This document shows, one piece after another, positions 11,241 through 24,190 of a stretch of DNA of 64,000 nucleotides. The position numbers and the translations under genes are program-made. Under the pieces are notes generated by a model that worked only from the letters and a program-made list of their open reading frames with translations, was not told the DNA's origin and ran no database searches. The stretch's first letter is position 1; every line of letters begins with the position of its first letter. Location of the stretch: NCBI RefSeq assembly GCF_963966145.1, contig NC_091046.1, forward strand, positions 33,976,001-34,040,000. The letters run 5' to 3'. The stretch is from Tenebrio molitor (taxonomy: Eukaryota > Arthropoda > Insecta > Coleoptera > Tenebrionidae).

Positions 11241-12385
11241 TTAATTTATTAATCTTCCAAACCGTTTGACATTTTTTGTTGCCAACCACGACAAAATTCC
11301 CCGAATTTGAAAATTGTTATTTTTTTATAAATAAATTTAATAATAAGGAGAAAACAGACGTCTTCTCTTATAAAAAAAGAAACGTTTACTTGTTAAGCTG
11401 ATACATTTTCTCCTTGATCGCCGTCATTGGACATTTGACAATATTTAAAAAATATATATGTATGTAATTTCGATTTGAAAACATCAGCGAATTGAAATAC
11501 ACGTTTTATGAGTTTCGATCGATTTTTAAAAACAATTTATATACGTTCTTGCAAGTTGTTTTTCTGAGTATGCAAATGTAATTGCGAGTTTATGTGGTCT
11601 AATTTTATAAAACAAGGTGGTTTTATTGTTTATTCAAAAACGAAAATGATATTTAATATGCAATGAAAGACCCACGCTAGTCATTTGAAATGTTTGTTCT
11701 GTAATTCTGTTCCAGATTCGTTTTTCAATATTTCCAACTAAGTATAACAAACTCGCTGTTCACTAAAAAATTGTGCAGGATTTTTTAATAAATATGTAAA
11801 AAGATCAAACGGCGCAAATTATAATTATAACAATATTTTACCTCATTTGTGATAACATCTCGAGTGATCATTGTGACAAAACCCATTACACGAGCAGGTT
11901 GTTATCGATGGTGGATGCCTGCTTATTCACGTAACATAATACATTAATTTATATTGTTGACGGAAATTTCGCACACATTATCAGTCTGTCGTGCTTTATT
12001 GTTTATTGAAAACTACGTCGGTGTTAGTGGATAAAAATAAACTGTTAATTAACCCGAAAATCTATACCGGATAATTTCTTTGACATCAACTAGTGCAAGC
12101 TTTCCGTCAACATATGCAAACATAAAAAAATAAATCTTGTACTAGTCTTACAGAATCAAGACATTCTTGCATCAATATAGTTTGCATACCAAATTGAAAC
12201 CCTGCTCACCGTACATATATCACGACAGTAACGATATCATCCGGTTTCATAAATAACTCGTAAATTAAGTCAAAACTGAATAAAGGTATGTAAGTAAGAT
12301 AAATGAGATTTTATGTCAAAAGCTAACTTATAAAGCAACTTTCGTAAGTGAAATTTATTATTGATAAATAATGCCGATCTCTCAC

Positions 12386-12460
12386 CTGTAACTTGAGCTG
12401 GCGGCATGGTTTGAAGAGATGTCGGAGAGTTCGTAGCGTCATTCTTCAATATTGGAGATC
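12386..12460 (-). CDS. PDE10A: PDE10A-like phosphodiesterase, exon 4 (short linker exon)
   Basis: The 75-bp exon encodes residues 121-144: SPILKND, then TNSPTSLQTMPPAQVT. It is a disordered Ser/Thr/Pro linker just before the conserved PDE10 N-terminal helix. The acceptor TTTTTATTGCAG and the donor GTGAGAG are both close to consensus. Of the three frames only this one is open. It enters in phase 1 and leaves in phase 1 (G|GC, Gly145), matching exon 5 exactly. No family motif lies inside, so the call rests on splice signals and phase. Confidence 0.8.
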
Positions 12461-14147
12461 CTGCAATAAAAACGGCATTTTTAAAATACCAATAAAGCCG
12501 TGAGGGGGCGATCGCCGGAATTCAATTAAACACCTGTTGAAAATAATTGAGTCTTTACCCTTTTAATAAACTGTGTTTACCTTGTACCGTTATAATGATT
12601 AGCCTGTTAAAGATATAGGGTCCTTGTTTGCATCATCTGTTTGGTTGCAATATCGGCTGTTTACCTAAATGCGCTACCGGAAAGTGTCAACATAAACATA
12701 AATTCATAATCGAAATTCTCTTGGAAGCTTCCACATACTCCTTAGAGACCAATTAACACAAATGTGGCATTTTGCAATCACTTTCACATCTTACTGTACA
12801 ATCACAAAGCAAAAATTACAAATTTAGCTATATTTTTTTTATTCTAAGGTTATCCAAAAGTGAAAAAGTTCCAGAGAATTCATAAGATTAAAAACTACAT
12901 ATTTATGGTCATTATTTAACACAAGCACGTACTCTTATGAATTCTTTGACACACTTACACGTGTATTTTAATACATATTTATATATTCTAATAAGTAGAT
13001 GCTTTAGAGCTATTCAATACTCCTACAATGCTCCTACAAACAACATTAATTAATTATTAAGGATATTTGACTAACGATTTTATGATAATTCCTTTAACTA
13101 TTAACTAATTATCTAACTATTAATTTTATCTGATATCATTTTAGTTATTCATTAAGTGGCCAAACATTAGAATTTTTACATAGCTGTACATTATTTATCC
13201 TTTGCTTTCTAATATTTTGAAAATTATCTGTACGCCTGAATTAACCTGATTAATTTGACGCATTGTTAATTTCACTACTAAAATCTCCAGATCGAACTTC
13301 CCCGAACAAGAATCTAGAACATTGCAAATATTGAGAATATAATATAATTTTTATTGACTCAGAATAAAACGAAGTTCGCAGTAAACTCCTAAAAGCCATC
13401 AGAATTCAATTGGTTAAATTCAGCTTATTCTGTCATTTTCCCATACTTACTGGCCCAGTCGTTCGCCAATAAAATTCATTTCTCGTGTTCAGTCAACCCG
13501 AAAATAATTTCGCTAATGTTTCTATGTGTGCAAAAAAAGGATCAGAAAACCCGTGATGACAAGGTTTGACCAACTTACGGAATAATCGGACACGATTTTT
13601 CCTGAATTTTTGCTACGTCTGACAAAGTTTTATGATTTGATTATTCTACTAAGACGTTAGTATTCTTTTTTATTTTTTATGCTATGTTAGTTCATAATCA
13701 TTAAATCGTTCACAAACAAGTTTAAGTCAAGCATGGATTAAATAGAACTATCTAAGTCTAAAATGGTTTTGTTAAGCGCCTAATATTGTACTCGTAGCAT
13801 CTTTAGTGCATTAAATAGAATAAAAGCCCCATTGGAATTAAACTAATTAAGGTAAAATTAGCCAGATTCGAGCAGTTATCAAAGTTAATTTATTTTTAAC
13901 GAAATTGTGAGAACTGGTTCGGCTCCTTTACATATGGCCATAATTTTGGTAGATCTGCCTTCACATGCCAGACTAGGAGATTAATCAAACTAATTAGCTC
14001 TTAATGGTATGTATTGGCAAACGATATTGTATTGAAATACACTTAAACTGTGAAGATTGATTTGCATTTCTTTATGTAAATTTCAAAATTGGTCAGACAT
14101 CCAGATTAGAACCAATTAAAATTCATTCATACTGAAGAATCCTGTTA

Positions 14148-14385
14148 TTAATTTAGTAAAATTCGCTTATTCAGATTTGCTCCTTTTAAGCTCCGATGAC
14201 GTTTTGCTCGAGCCCAAATTTTATTCACATTTAATAACTGTTCTAACGTAGGAGACAAAGTATTATAATTATTTACATACAACAAGCTACTTCTAATTCT
14301 TTCTTTGTCGCTATTATAATTTACTGATGTTGATAAGGTAGCACATTCGTTTGTTCGTTTGCACAAGTTTCCTTTATTTGTGCTG
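14148..14385 (-). CDS. Unassigned open frame, possible terminal exon
   Basis: The minus-strand frame is open from an acceptor-like TACGTACGTCAG (ends near 14386) to a stop at 14148. It ends RAKRHRSLKGANLNKRILLN. Upstream parts read ECATLSTSVNYNSDKERI and SSLLYVNNYNTLSPTLEQLL. The composition looks protein-like (few low-complexity runs, mixed polar and Leu residues), but I recognise no family. If it is an exon, the entry phase is 2, which would fit the alternative GT donor of exon 2 (63338). No good polyadenylation signal follows closely. It could equally be a decayed repeat. Confidence 0.2.
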
Positions 14386-15187
14386 ACGTACGTACAATTA
14401 TTAATATTTGCCGCTAGTAAAAACTGTTATTTTTACGTATTACGAGGCGTTGGATCAGAATATTAGCTAACAAAATAAAATCAGACAAATACCGGTTAAT
14501 ATCAATATGTATAATAACAACAGACATTTAGAATCTTAACGGCATCACAATAATCTTTTTATCACTAATCACACAGATATTATCAATATTTAGCTGTGCT
14601 GTACGTCACAACGCAATGTTAGCTAAAATAATGTTTTCATCTTGTTCGATAATTTCTTAAAAATTTGGAAAAAATCGATGTGTTCCTGTATTGACACAGA
14701 AGTACCTATGTACCTTAAATATTTTAACAAACACTGGGTTAGTTACTTTATGAAATGTTTTTATGCTTCAAAATAAATATCACGGGTCAATATGTATTAT
14801 GAAGGTATACAATGTGTGTTTTAAAACCATTAAAGGTATACATATTACGCATAATAATAATTACAATTTATGTAAGAATTCTAGGAATCAATAAAAGCGA
14901 ATAATAGTGCTATTAAGAGAATTGAGACACCTGGCGTTTAATAACAATATTTACCTTAGGTTTCTAGTTATAAATGTATAACTAACAATAGTAAATAAAT
15001 AGTAAAGGATAACAAATTCATGTGGGTAAAAACATATGTTGATTAAAATAATACATATATGCTTGCTATGTTTAGATATTCACATGTTATTTTTTGTTTG
15101 TAATATCTATCATTATTAATTGTTTGCCTCATTTAAAAGTTGTTTTAAGACAATTTCTGCAACGTAATAATATTTTTGTTTTATAGA

Positions 15188-15398
15188 TTTTTTTGTTCGA
15201 CACTGTCAGAATTTGAGAATTTTCTCCTGTGTGAACGGATTTTGATAAATGTCACAACTTGTCAAAATTGATGGATTTGGACCTTTAAGGGGCTCGTCGA
15301 ACAATAAAAAGGTTGTATTCAACTCGTTCGTTTGTAAATTGGGCCTTGTTTGGCACGCGTGGGCCATTTTAAAACGCGAGTGAAACGAGTGTCGCATT
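15188..15398. repeat. TTCGACACTGTCAGAATTTG repeat (copy 1)
   Basis: The stretch begins with TTTGTTCGACACTGTCAG. It runs through GAGAATTTTCTCCTGTGTG and TTAAGGGGCTCGTCGAA to an arm with GTAAATTGGGCC and GCGAGTGAAACGAGT. The same order is seen at 60650-60845. It appears reverse complemented at 30852-31095 and 44230-44530, and in part at 62835-62985. It is a moderately repeated element with an internal hairpin of the CG-core type. Confidence 0.7.
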
Positions 15399-16083
15399 TA
15401 AGGGTTTGATATGCTCGTTATTCTTATGAGTAAAGATTCAATTTGTTTACACAGTCGTAGAACGTCATGATGAGGCACTATCGCGGTCAAAGAAAAGTGC
15501 GACTTCCAAAACTCAATCAAAATGTGGAGTCTTGGAAGTGTCGATAGTAACATACTGTCGTACTTTTCTTTAACCACGATGGTACCTCTTTTGAGATATT
15601 TTTAACTCAGCTGTAGGTCACACTTTAATGGATTTACAACATGATAGTTAAGTTGAGTACCTCAAAAAATGCACCCCCTGAAATTCTACGACTGTGCAAA
15701 ACTTCCAATTTTTATTCTTATAAATAACAAATAGGTATATCAGGCTGACTTCATTTTAAATGCGACACATTGTATTTTTTTGTGTTCAGATATTTCGTGT
15801 TCACAATTTTGTAAATGTTGTACTGAATTTGTACTTCTTGAGGTGTTATGGATGTAATATAAACTATTTAAAATAATTAGAATTTAAAATAATTAGAAGC
15901 AACATTATATAAAACGAAATTAAGACGAAAGATTAAAATCTGAATTAGATTACCATATTCAGTTCGTGAGCTTGTGAAATAGTGTTAATGGGTGTCAATT
16001 ATTAGTTAACAAATAACGTGTAAACTTTAATAGTGTTAGTACTCGCAGCGGTAGTTTGTTTAGTTGGTGTATATTTATTATTA

Positions 16084-16954
16084 TACAGTGTGGAAACTAC
16101 TTATGGAATAAATTCAATAATTTCAAAACTAATGACACTTGTCGAAAACATTGAAACAGGTCAATTTTTATTTCTCATAATGCTTATTTTAAGTAGCTTC
16201 CCTTGCTCATGACGTTATCCATTTTTGAGCTATTACGTCACACTAATTTTTTTTTAAATGACAACTCCTACTTTTTTCTTCTCTTTCTGATAGACCTTCA
16301 TACTAGCTAAACGATGAATGAAAAAAGTTGGTACCTTACATTTCAATTTTTTTGAGAAAATGAAAAATTTTAATTCAAAAATTTAATTTAATTTTTAATT
16401 TAAAAATTCTTTCATAGGGGTTTATTTAAATTAGAAGATTTATTTGAATAGACCAAACAATTTAGAAGATTTACGGCAGAGAATTTGCGCTGAAATAGCA
16501 CAAATCAGCCCTAACATTATTGAGCGCAGTGTCGGTGAGTGCCAAATAGTTGGCGGGGGACAAATTCAACATTTGCGTTACATTTTACTGTTAACCTTAA
16601 ATGTTTGTTTGTTTTTGTTTGAGGTCAGTTAAAAGTTTTACATCAAAATTTAAATCAAATTTTTGAAGTAAAATGTCATTTTCTCAAAAAAATTGTTATG
16701 TAAGGTACCAAATTTTCTCATTCATCGTTTAGGTAGTAGGAAGGTCTATCAGAAAGAGAAGAAAAAAGTAGGGGTTTCCATTTAAAAAAATTGGGGATGA
16801 GGTCATAACTCAAAAATCGATGACGTCATGAACAAGTGACGCAACTCAAAATAAACACTATGAGAAATAAAAATTGACCTGTTTCAGCGTTTTCTACAAA
16901 TATCATTTGTTTCGACATTACTGAATTTATTCCATAAGTAGTTTCCACACTGTA
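16084..16954. mobile_element. Long-TIR (foldback) Tc1/mariner-type element with transposase tail
   Basis: The ends TACAGTGTGGAAACTACTTA and TAAGTAGTTTCCACACTGTA are perfect inverted repeats. Imperfect pairing continues for about 280 bp: TGACCTGTTTCA at both sides, GGTCTATCAGAAAGAGAAG at both sides, and AAGGTACCAA near the loop. The unpaired middle (about 16400-16660) carries a transposase C-terminal relic. It looks like an internal deletion plus arm duplication of an autonomous element. Confidence 0.85.
16447..16632 (+). pseudogene. Mariner-type transposase C-terminal fragment
   Basis: The frame reads RPNNLEDLRQRICAEIAQIS, then PNIIERSV and GGGQIQHLRY. The pattern N..EL.QRI..E...I....L..V followed by G.H.HL is the usual end of mariner-family transposases. 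There is no catalytic DDE region and the frame starts without ATG. It lies in the loop of the foldback element. Confidence 0.6.
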
Positions 16955-16956
16955 TA

Positions 16957-17575
16957 TATAGGGTGTTCGCGTGAAGATTTCGGATAGGTTTATTTCTGGC
17001 GTCTTTAACGTTATAAATTTGACATTTTACAATGTGAGTCAGCTTACAAAGAGACGTAACTTAATACAGTTGTCACGTCATTATCCCAGCCTCTGCCACC
17101 CCAACCACCCCAACTTTAAAAGTTTAAATAACACCCAATATTTTTAATCAAGAATTATTATTATGAAATCAATCAATTAACACTAATCGATTAAATTGTT
17201 CACTTTTTAAAACTTCAATGACCAATATCTTAAAAACTTTCCTTGGTAGTGTATCATTTTTTCAACAGAAATATATAGGGTGTTTTTTGAAGAGTCGATT
17301 GTGAATGCACCACTCGTGTAAAACGTAAGATTTAAACAGCTAATCCGTGATCCGAAACCTGTATAGTGCGTTCACAAATGCCTACTATGAGGTGAAATTT
17401 AAAAAAACACCCGATACTAAACCTTGAAGTGAGCGTGACAGTGGGTGAAGTAGTGAAGGAAACACTAAGTTACCACCCTCTAAGTGCTGACTCAGATTCT
17501 AGCATTTCAAATTTGTAACGTTAAAGACATCAGAGATAAACCTATCCACACTTTTAGCGCGGACACTCCGTATAT
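16957..17575. mobile_element. TIR MITE, TAGGGTGTTCGCG family
   Basis: Left TATAGGGTGTTCGCGTGAAG then GGATAGGTTTAT is mirrored at the right by ATAAACCTATCCACACTTTT, then GCGCGGACACTCCGTATA. Inner blocks TCTTTAACGTTA and GAGTCAGC are also inverted. It abuts the 16084-16954 element. A second MITE (17273-17417) is inserted inside it. Confidence 0.8.
17273..17417. mobile_element. Nested small MITE
   Basis: Left TATAGGGTGTTTTTTGAA with GATTGTGAATGCACCAC pairs with right GTGCGTTCACAAATGCCTAC, then AAAAAAACACCCGATA. It sits inside the 16957-17575 element. A related right half is seen at 29058-29125. Confidence 0.65.
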
Positions 17576-18804
17576 CTAAATACAGTAAATAGTTACATAT
17601 CTACCGGTTCTATATATTCACACAGAAAATTAAGTAAGTAAGATATGTAAAATCAAATTATTTGATGCTCATTTCGAACATTTTGCTTAAATATTGCTCT
17701 CGAGTTTTACGTTTTATCGTGAGAAGCAACGTACTTTAAAATTTTTGTTATACACTGATGTTCAGTTCATTCAATTACAGAACATGGGTTTGGAATGTTG
17801 CTACATTGAAATATTTAGGCGTAACATGGGGAGCTGGAATGTACCCGACCAATAATAACAGGTTGTTCAAAATATGGAAATTTCATTTGATTAGGCGTAA
17901 CGGGAACCATGCGCTTGTGTGGCTACCAGGCGCCTTTATTGAAACCCCTTTATGTTATTATCCATCAATTCGCAATCTGTTAACCCGATAAAAATGTGAT
18001 AAAAACCTTAACTACTCTCAGGAAATGAAATTCTTGCTATAAAATATCGATTCAAATAAATGAAGAGGTTATCAAAAATACTTCCAGATTGTGAAGTTAT
18101 AAAATCTATTAAAAAGATATTTGATTGGGTTAGCTATTTTAATGTTATAACTGTGCATAATTGCGTACTATTTTTGGAATAATTACGATTAGAATAGCTC
18201 ACTGGGAATAAATAAGGAATTAATTATTGATTAAAAGTCATTTCACATTTACCAATTGTCACGGATAATTTAATGGTGCGATTCTTTCTGTTCTAGTTAT
18301 AAGTGAATGAAAACCATGGAAAAAAGTCAAACTAATATTTTTTACATGTCTGCAACTTGTTGTTTATAAGAAGGCTAAGCTTTATTGCCATTATGAAATA
18401 CTAATACTCCATGCTCTTCATTAACTTTCCATTATACATAATCTGAAATTCTTATTAAAGCACATTCTGAATTATTTTAAAAAGTCCCATTTACGTCTAA
18501 ACTAAAACACTTAATTCAGTTGATTTTGATTAATAATTAGATTGTATTTTAAACAAAAATTTGTAGAAGATCACCTACATTTAGAAAACACATAATTTTT
18601 TTGTTTTTGATGAAATACATATTAGTCAGGTGACTGTTTTAAAGTTAGCAAATGTTATCGAAACGACAGCTCTAGAAGAAACAAATTCGTTCATTATAGG
18701 TGTTCAGGGGAAATCATATTGGGGTAAAAGCTTTCAGTAATGCCTAAAATTAGATTTTCAATTTTTGTTCAGAGCTGTGCCTGGGTTTCGCATTAGTAAT
18801 CATT

Positions 18805-19296
18805 GTATACAGAGTATTTCACGATTGATAATAAGTCCGATGGAATTTAAAATGCAACCAACCCACAATACATTTCCAAAGTTAACGTGAATATTTTTTT
18901 TATTTAAAAAATATAAAACAGGTATCTGTGCAGTTTCGTAAATTTTGACATAAACGTTATTCGCTTGATTAAATGAAATTCTGAAAAAATGAAGAGCTTT
19001 TGGGAAAACGTTTATTATCTGCATAAAGGCGCAACAGCAGAAACATTTTTTATACCTTCGCCATAAATCAGGACCTTCGAATACATTTTAATCGTCGTAT
19101 TTTCACTTTGTCAGTTGTGACAAATAAAATTATAAGGAAGTCATCATGGATTCAAAATTTCTTTTTAAAACAATATGCTACTTAAAATAGCCACGTTAAC
19201 TTTGGAAATGTATTGTGCGTTGCATTTTCACTTTCATTTTCATTTCATTTTCGATTCCGTCGGGCTCATTATCGCTCATGAAATACCCCGTATACC
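18805..19296. mobile_element. TIR MITE, GTATACAGAGTATTTCA family
   Basis: Left GTATACAGAGTATTTCACGA, GTCCGATGGAAT and CAATACATTTCCAAAGTTAA pair with their inverse at the right end (TTAACTTTGGAAATGTATTG, TTCCGTCGGGCTC, TGAAATACCCCGTATAC). The arms are about 85 bp. A truncated relative lies at 948-1024. Confidence 0.8.
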
Positions 19297-22039
19297 CGAT
19301 AAAGATCGTCTTTCAAAAAAAATTCACGGAACTGTATCCAATTAGCAATTTGTTGGTTTTAGTTGCCAACATTTTATCTGATACAGTATACAACACATCA
19401 ATTAAAGGTTATTAACAAACGTTCAGTCTAGATGAGCTTTTAATTTCCTTTGCAAACGTATTGTAAATTGTGTCACCATAGTGCTCCAAAAATACACGAT
19501 TGATATTTCATCAGTAACTATAAAATATGTTTGAGAGCTTTCACTAAAACTTTAATGTTTTGGAAAATGTGATCTCACGCAACTTCTATCTTTAGAGTTC
19601 CAATTATGTAGAAGGTTCAGAATTAGAGGTCTCCCTTGCCATCTCGTCTCTTATAAATGACAGGCGGTCGCTAAAATATGGGTAATATTGTAGAATGAAA
19701 TGGTTCAGGTTGTAAGACAGCGATTACTAAATTATTTCATCACATGTCAGATAATCATAAAATTAGAAGATAAATTGAAGCTTATACTTAAACTTCTAGA
19801 ATCTTGATAATAATGAAACAATGAAATCTTATGTATAACTCTAAATTGAAATGGAACTTTTGAAAAAATATACCTGTCTAATTAAGATGTTGACGAATAT
19901 TTTATATTTACAATTATAAATAGCAGTTTTGATCAGAGTTGTTCTAAGAATGATCAATAATTTAACTTTAATACTCTTTAACTTTCTGTCGGACTTTCTA
20001 AACCTCGCATTAATATCGCAAAGAGCTACAATAGCCTTTTGTAATTAGCATGCATTGATGTCAGTAATAAATAATTGGCAACAGCTAACAAACATCTTAA
20101 TAATGTTTAAAATGACATCATTTATGATAGGTAGAGTTTAAAGTTTATGTATTTTATTCTTCAACACAACAGCCTTCAATTAGATAATGGTGAGGTACTT
20201 GCGTGCACTTCCAGGAAGCTTTTACACTGAACGAAGTGTTATTGTTATGCATTTTGGTAAATTTTCTGAAGTCAGGTCAGGTCAAAGACGCCTTATCTAT
20301 TCACAAAAAATACGTAGAAACTGAAATATTATTAAATGTTTTTGCATATGAAAAACATATGTTTTAAACCAAATTTAAGACAAACGCAGATTTTTTTTGA
20401 ATAAGAATTCCACATAGAGTGAGTGAAAGTCACTCTTCACTGAGCCATTGCTGCTTTATGCGTCTCAAAATCATTTACTTATCTTCAGACTTACATGGAA
20501 CCTAGCCTATTCAATTATAATATACACCATCATGCTGATTATCAGTATCCTCTCCGAGTTTGGTCTGACAAGCCCCCTGACACAGAGATCAAGAAGTTGG
20601 GAGCGGCCAACTCGATAAAAATTCAGAATAATACCCACTAATGTGATGATTTGATTAGTTTTTATAATACGACACAAAACTTTTTAAGAAGCTGAAAACT
20701 TTCACAATATATTTCATTTATGGGTGAGCATTCAACAAGCGTTACTCACACTAACAGATCCTTCCTGTACACATGGCCAAGTAAAGGCATAAATTGACGT
20801 TTGTGTATCTATACAACACTAATTACTACCATAAATACTAAATATTGTTTATTGAATGTGTTATAACAAAAACGAGAACAGAATATTCTAGTACTTTTGA
20901 ATGTACAGTTTGAAATATTATTTTTGGGACAGGTATAAACTTATAAGCCATGATGTAATCGGGATTATTAAGAGCTTAACCTTCATCAAAGTGTTAGGGA
21001 ATTAATGGTGTTTGTCAAATCGTGACATCATTAGCACTTAAAAAGAGACATTTTCGGCAACAGTATTGATAAATGCATATATTTAAAAAAAATGTTTTCG
21101 CATTCGTATGGAAATGATGTACAGGATTAATCATTAATAATGCAGAACTGCGTTCCTATATCTTTCGCATTCCACTTGACGGAATAAATCTTACACGTTG
21201 TTGTTTGAAAATATTTTAAATCTCAAAAAATCTCCGGCTTACTAGATGTTATTAAAAATCATAAAGCCTGTTTCTTGACAATTATATACCTATTTTTTTT
21301 TTTACTGGTGGACACAACTGACAGCTTGTGAGGATTTTCATCGCACAAAAAAGTAGCTAATGATAAACCTTGTGTTCTTTATATATTGTGGCAGTAAAAA
21401 CAACATTAAAAGTACAAACATTGATAGATGTTGCGACGGTTAGGATATAAATTGCTGCACGTTAAACAAAAGAAAATTTGAAAAACGAGAGATATCCGAG
21501 AGTTTGCTTTCTCTGAATGGGAGTTAAGAGTTATTATTATCCGTTGGCAAGTTTCCACGTTCTTTGATACTCGTCACTTGATAATTTCTCTACTTAAAAA
21601 AAAAATACGCAGTAATAAGCGTGCAGTTAAGTTAGGTCTTTAAAACTTCTCACTCGGAAGTCTTACAAAAAGTCCCGACGAACAAATTTCTGTTTTAGTG
21701 TGGGGTCGAGAGATGCTAGTACAGTTGAGCAACCTTTGTTCAATTCTCAGTTGGATTATTTTATGATATTTACTTGATCATAAGTAATAAATGAATATCT
21801 GATAAAAATTATTCCTATCTATGATAATACATTTAATAATGGAGTTAATTCATCCCTTCGTATGTGAGTAAACACGTGAAAGTGTATTCATATTAAATTT
21901 AAATGAAGTGTTTAATGCACAGTTTGGGATATTAGGGAATGCAACAATTACTGATACAACAAAAGCGAAATGAAATTTGTAAAGTTGTTGATGCCAGTAA
22001 GTGTACAATGGGACGAACTTTTGCGCTATAAAAACTTAC

Positions 22040-22097
22040 GTTTTTGTTGTCGTCCTCTGCAAAGAGTAATAATAGTTCGCGAAAGAGCACTCCACAT
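22040..22097 (-). CDS. Candidate alternative first coding exon of the PDE10A-like gene
   Basis: The frame begins at ATG (22097) and reads MWSALSRTIITLCRGRQQK. It leaves one base (C) before a strong donor, GTAAGTTTTT. C|GA would give Arg and continue SPILKND of exon 4 in frame. An in-frame stop lies 13 codons upstream, so this would be the first ATG. The surrounding 22.0-22.6 kb is richer in CpG than its neighbours, as expected of a promoter. Against it: the peptide has no known family match, phase agreement has a one-in-three chance, and a longer open frame overlaps in another phase. Confidence 0.35.
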
Positions 22098-23848
22098 GTC
22101 ATCGCGGTTTGTTTGGAGCACGACGCGTTCGGATCATGGCACTTTGAGATACTGACGTTGCCGAAAGCGTCGCCTGCTATCTTGATAAGCGGGAGATTAA
22201 CTAAAACATGCGTGTGCGCTTCTGCTCTCAAAAATTTCAAATCGACGTTTTTGTTCTAACCACCTCCGTTCCTTCTCCACCAGGAAACGTAAGAAATGTC
22301 GTTTGAATCGATCATTAAGTCTCGAAGCAAAAATAGTGGGCTATTAATTAGTGACGTCAACTTGAACGTTCTGCCGTTATTATCAACAATTCCCTTTTAT
22401 GAGGAAATATATGAATTTGTTTTGTTGTTTCGTCTAAGCACTCTAGATTAGTCGAAAAGCCTATAAGCGCAACATAAAATACCGAGGGTTTTAACGGTCG
22501 GTGATGTAGGGAAGTGTACCGATAGGGAATTCATTACTTGAGATATCGAAATCCTTGCCTCGCAGGGGTGTCAGCGATCGGTTGCTGCCTTAACTGTAGA
22601 AAAATGGGGAGGTTTACTTTTCATGATAAGATTGATAAGTATTTAAGAAGGGGTTATTTTAGTTACTTTTTGCGACCTTAATTTTCGATGCTAGCGACTT
22701 AAAAGATCAGCGATTCATAGTAACCATTTAAATACATATACAATATGACCAATTAAAAAAGAGATAAGAGATGGCTGTGGAAAACAAAATTTCCGAAAAC
22801 GCACGACGTAACTTGATAAACTGTTACTAGTCAATTATTATGTCAATTGTTTGAAGCTTTTACCGGAATTTTATTTTAACAAAATATTTCGAGAACATCA
22901 ATTATTTAATTCAGAATTTTATTTTCGAAATGGGAACGAAGAAAATGGGGGCTGAGTTTGTCACACATAATCTTGTAGTATTTGTCAACTTTTATGTTGC
23001 TTTGATTTTTTTTTAATAGATAAATGACGGCAGGGTGTATGTATATTACACATTATAACACGTACATTATAATGTTATCTTGTCTTACGACCAAATATCT
23101 TCAGACCTGAACATAGGATAATTGTTTGGAAGTCAGTTACGTAATCGTTTCTGGTTGTGTGTAAAGCAAAACAATAGACTATTTGCCAGTACATACTCGT
23201 TTATTTTCTTCCGCCTCTATGTTCACATAAAAAATACATATTTCAATGCGACACATAAACCGTTTTATGAACGATACCTACCGCTACTGGGAAACTTATA
23301 GATGCAGAGATTTTATTAACAAGTCAACAATCCGATGTTATTTTACATAAAACTTGCGAAACTTGTAATAAATCTCTTTCATATCTTGTAAAGTAAATTC
23401 TACAGGTTGCAAATGAAACGGTATGGAGATGTTTGTTCCATTTTTCACGAGTCGAGAAGTAAGTTTGAAAAATAAATGAATTAATTAATGAAGACGCCAA
23501 CAAAATTTAGAACCACTCATATTTAACAATAATTAATTTTACAATTTTACAAAAAGAGAGTACCTAAAATTACGACCGCCGCGCCGTAGTTAAAGGGTAA
23601 ATATAAATACATAATATTAATTTGACGATACACTGTAAATCTTTTAGAAAGAAAATAATGTTACGGATCAGAATTGACAGTGTTTTCGGAAATTATTATT
23701 TCAAGGCAGATAATTAATTCCACAACCTCATTTATCCATTTTAGTCTAAAATTTCAACCTTATTCTCTCGCCTCTTCCTTTTGGCTTTTGCTTTTCAGCA
23801 TGACATAAATGCTCTATTCGTTTTAGCTTATTCCACGTAATGCGTTCA

Positions 23849-23994
23849 TAATAGTAGATTACATACCGAGGTGGGAAGTGTTTCATTCCTGTCGAGAGCT
23901 AAGATAGTTTACCAAGGCGTAGCCGAGGTGAACTAATGTTCGAGACAGGAATGAAACACACATTCCCACCGAGGTTTGTACATTGTACACTATT
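23849..23994. repeat. Palindromic hairpin element (AAGGCGTAGCCGAGG core)
   Basis: The arms ATAGTAGATTACATACCGAG then GTGGGAAGTGTTTCATTCCTG pair with CAGGAATGAAACACACATTC, then CCACCGAGGTTTGTACA...ACTATTTT. The core has AGTTTACC, AAGGCGTAGCCGAGG and TGAACT, itself a small palindrome. Confidence 0.75.
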
Positions 23995-24083
23995 TTATTC
24001 GAAATCATTACATTTTTAGCAAATAATCAATTGATTTGATCCAGTTTCATTTCTACTGTTTTCGACTTTCAGTAAGTACGCCA

Positions 24084-24190
24084 CTGGAAAAACCTTATAA
24101 AAAGGGCGGAAAGTGGGCTATTACTGACCAATAGAGGGAAGTAAAGGTAAACAGGAATGGTTAACTTTCCGCCCTCGTATAAGGTTAGGA
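24084..24190. repeat. Palindromic hairpin element
   Basis: ACCTTATAAAAAGGGCGGAAAG pairs with CTTTCCGCCCTCGTATAAGG. The 60-bp interior is unpaired. It lacks the CTCG core of the other hairpins. Confidence 0.6.

Larger units (their letters stand above)
7643..12385 (-). other. Intron 4 of the PDE10A-like gene
   Basis: The intron is 4.7 kb. It holds a foldback MITE (8675-9116), a CG-core hairpin (10130-10275) and a DUF4817-bearing deletion derivative (10737-11240). Stretches 7650-8670, 9120-10130, 10280-10730 and 11245-12385 show no gene or structured RNA that I can support. Confidence 0.65.

Noticed and set aside
20510..20640. Moderately GC-rich stretch as a missing exon
   Set aside because: Minus-strand frames carry stops or lack a paired acceptor and donor in compatible phase. 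No family similarity was seen.
21932..22240. 102-codon minus-strand frame
   Set aside because: It begins at TTG, not ATG, and its phase at the GTAAGT donor (phase 0) does not fit any exon in the model. The overlapping phase-1 frame is the better candidate.
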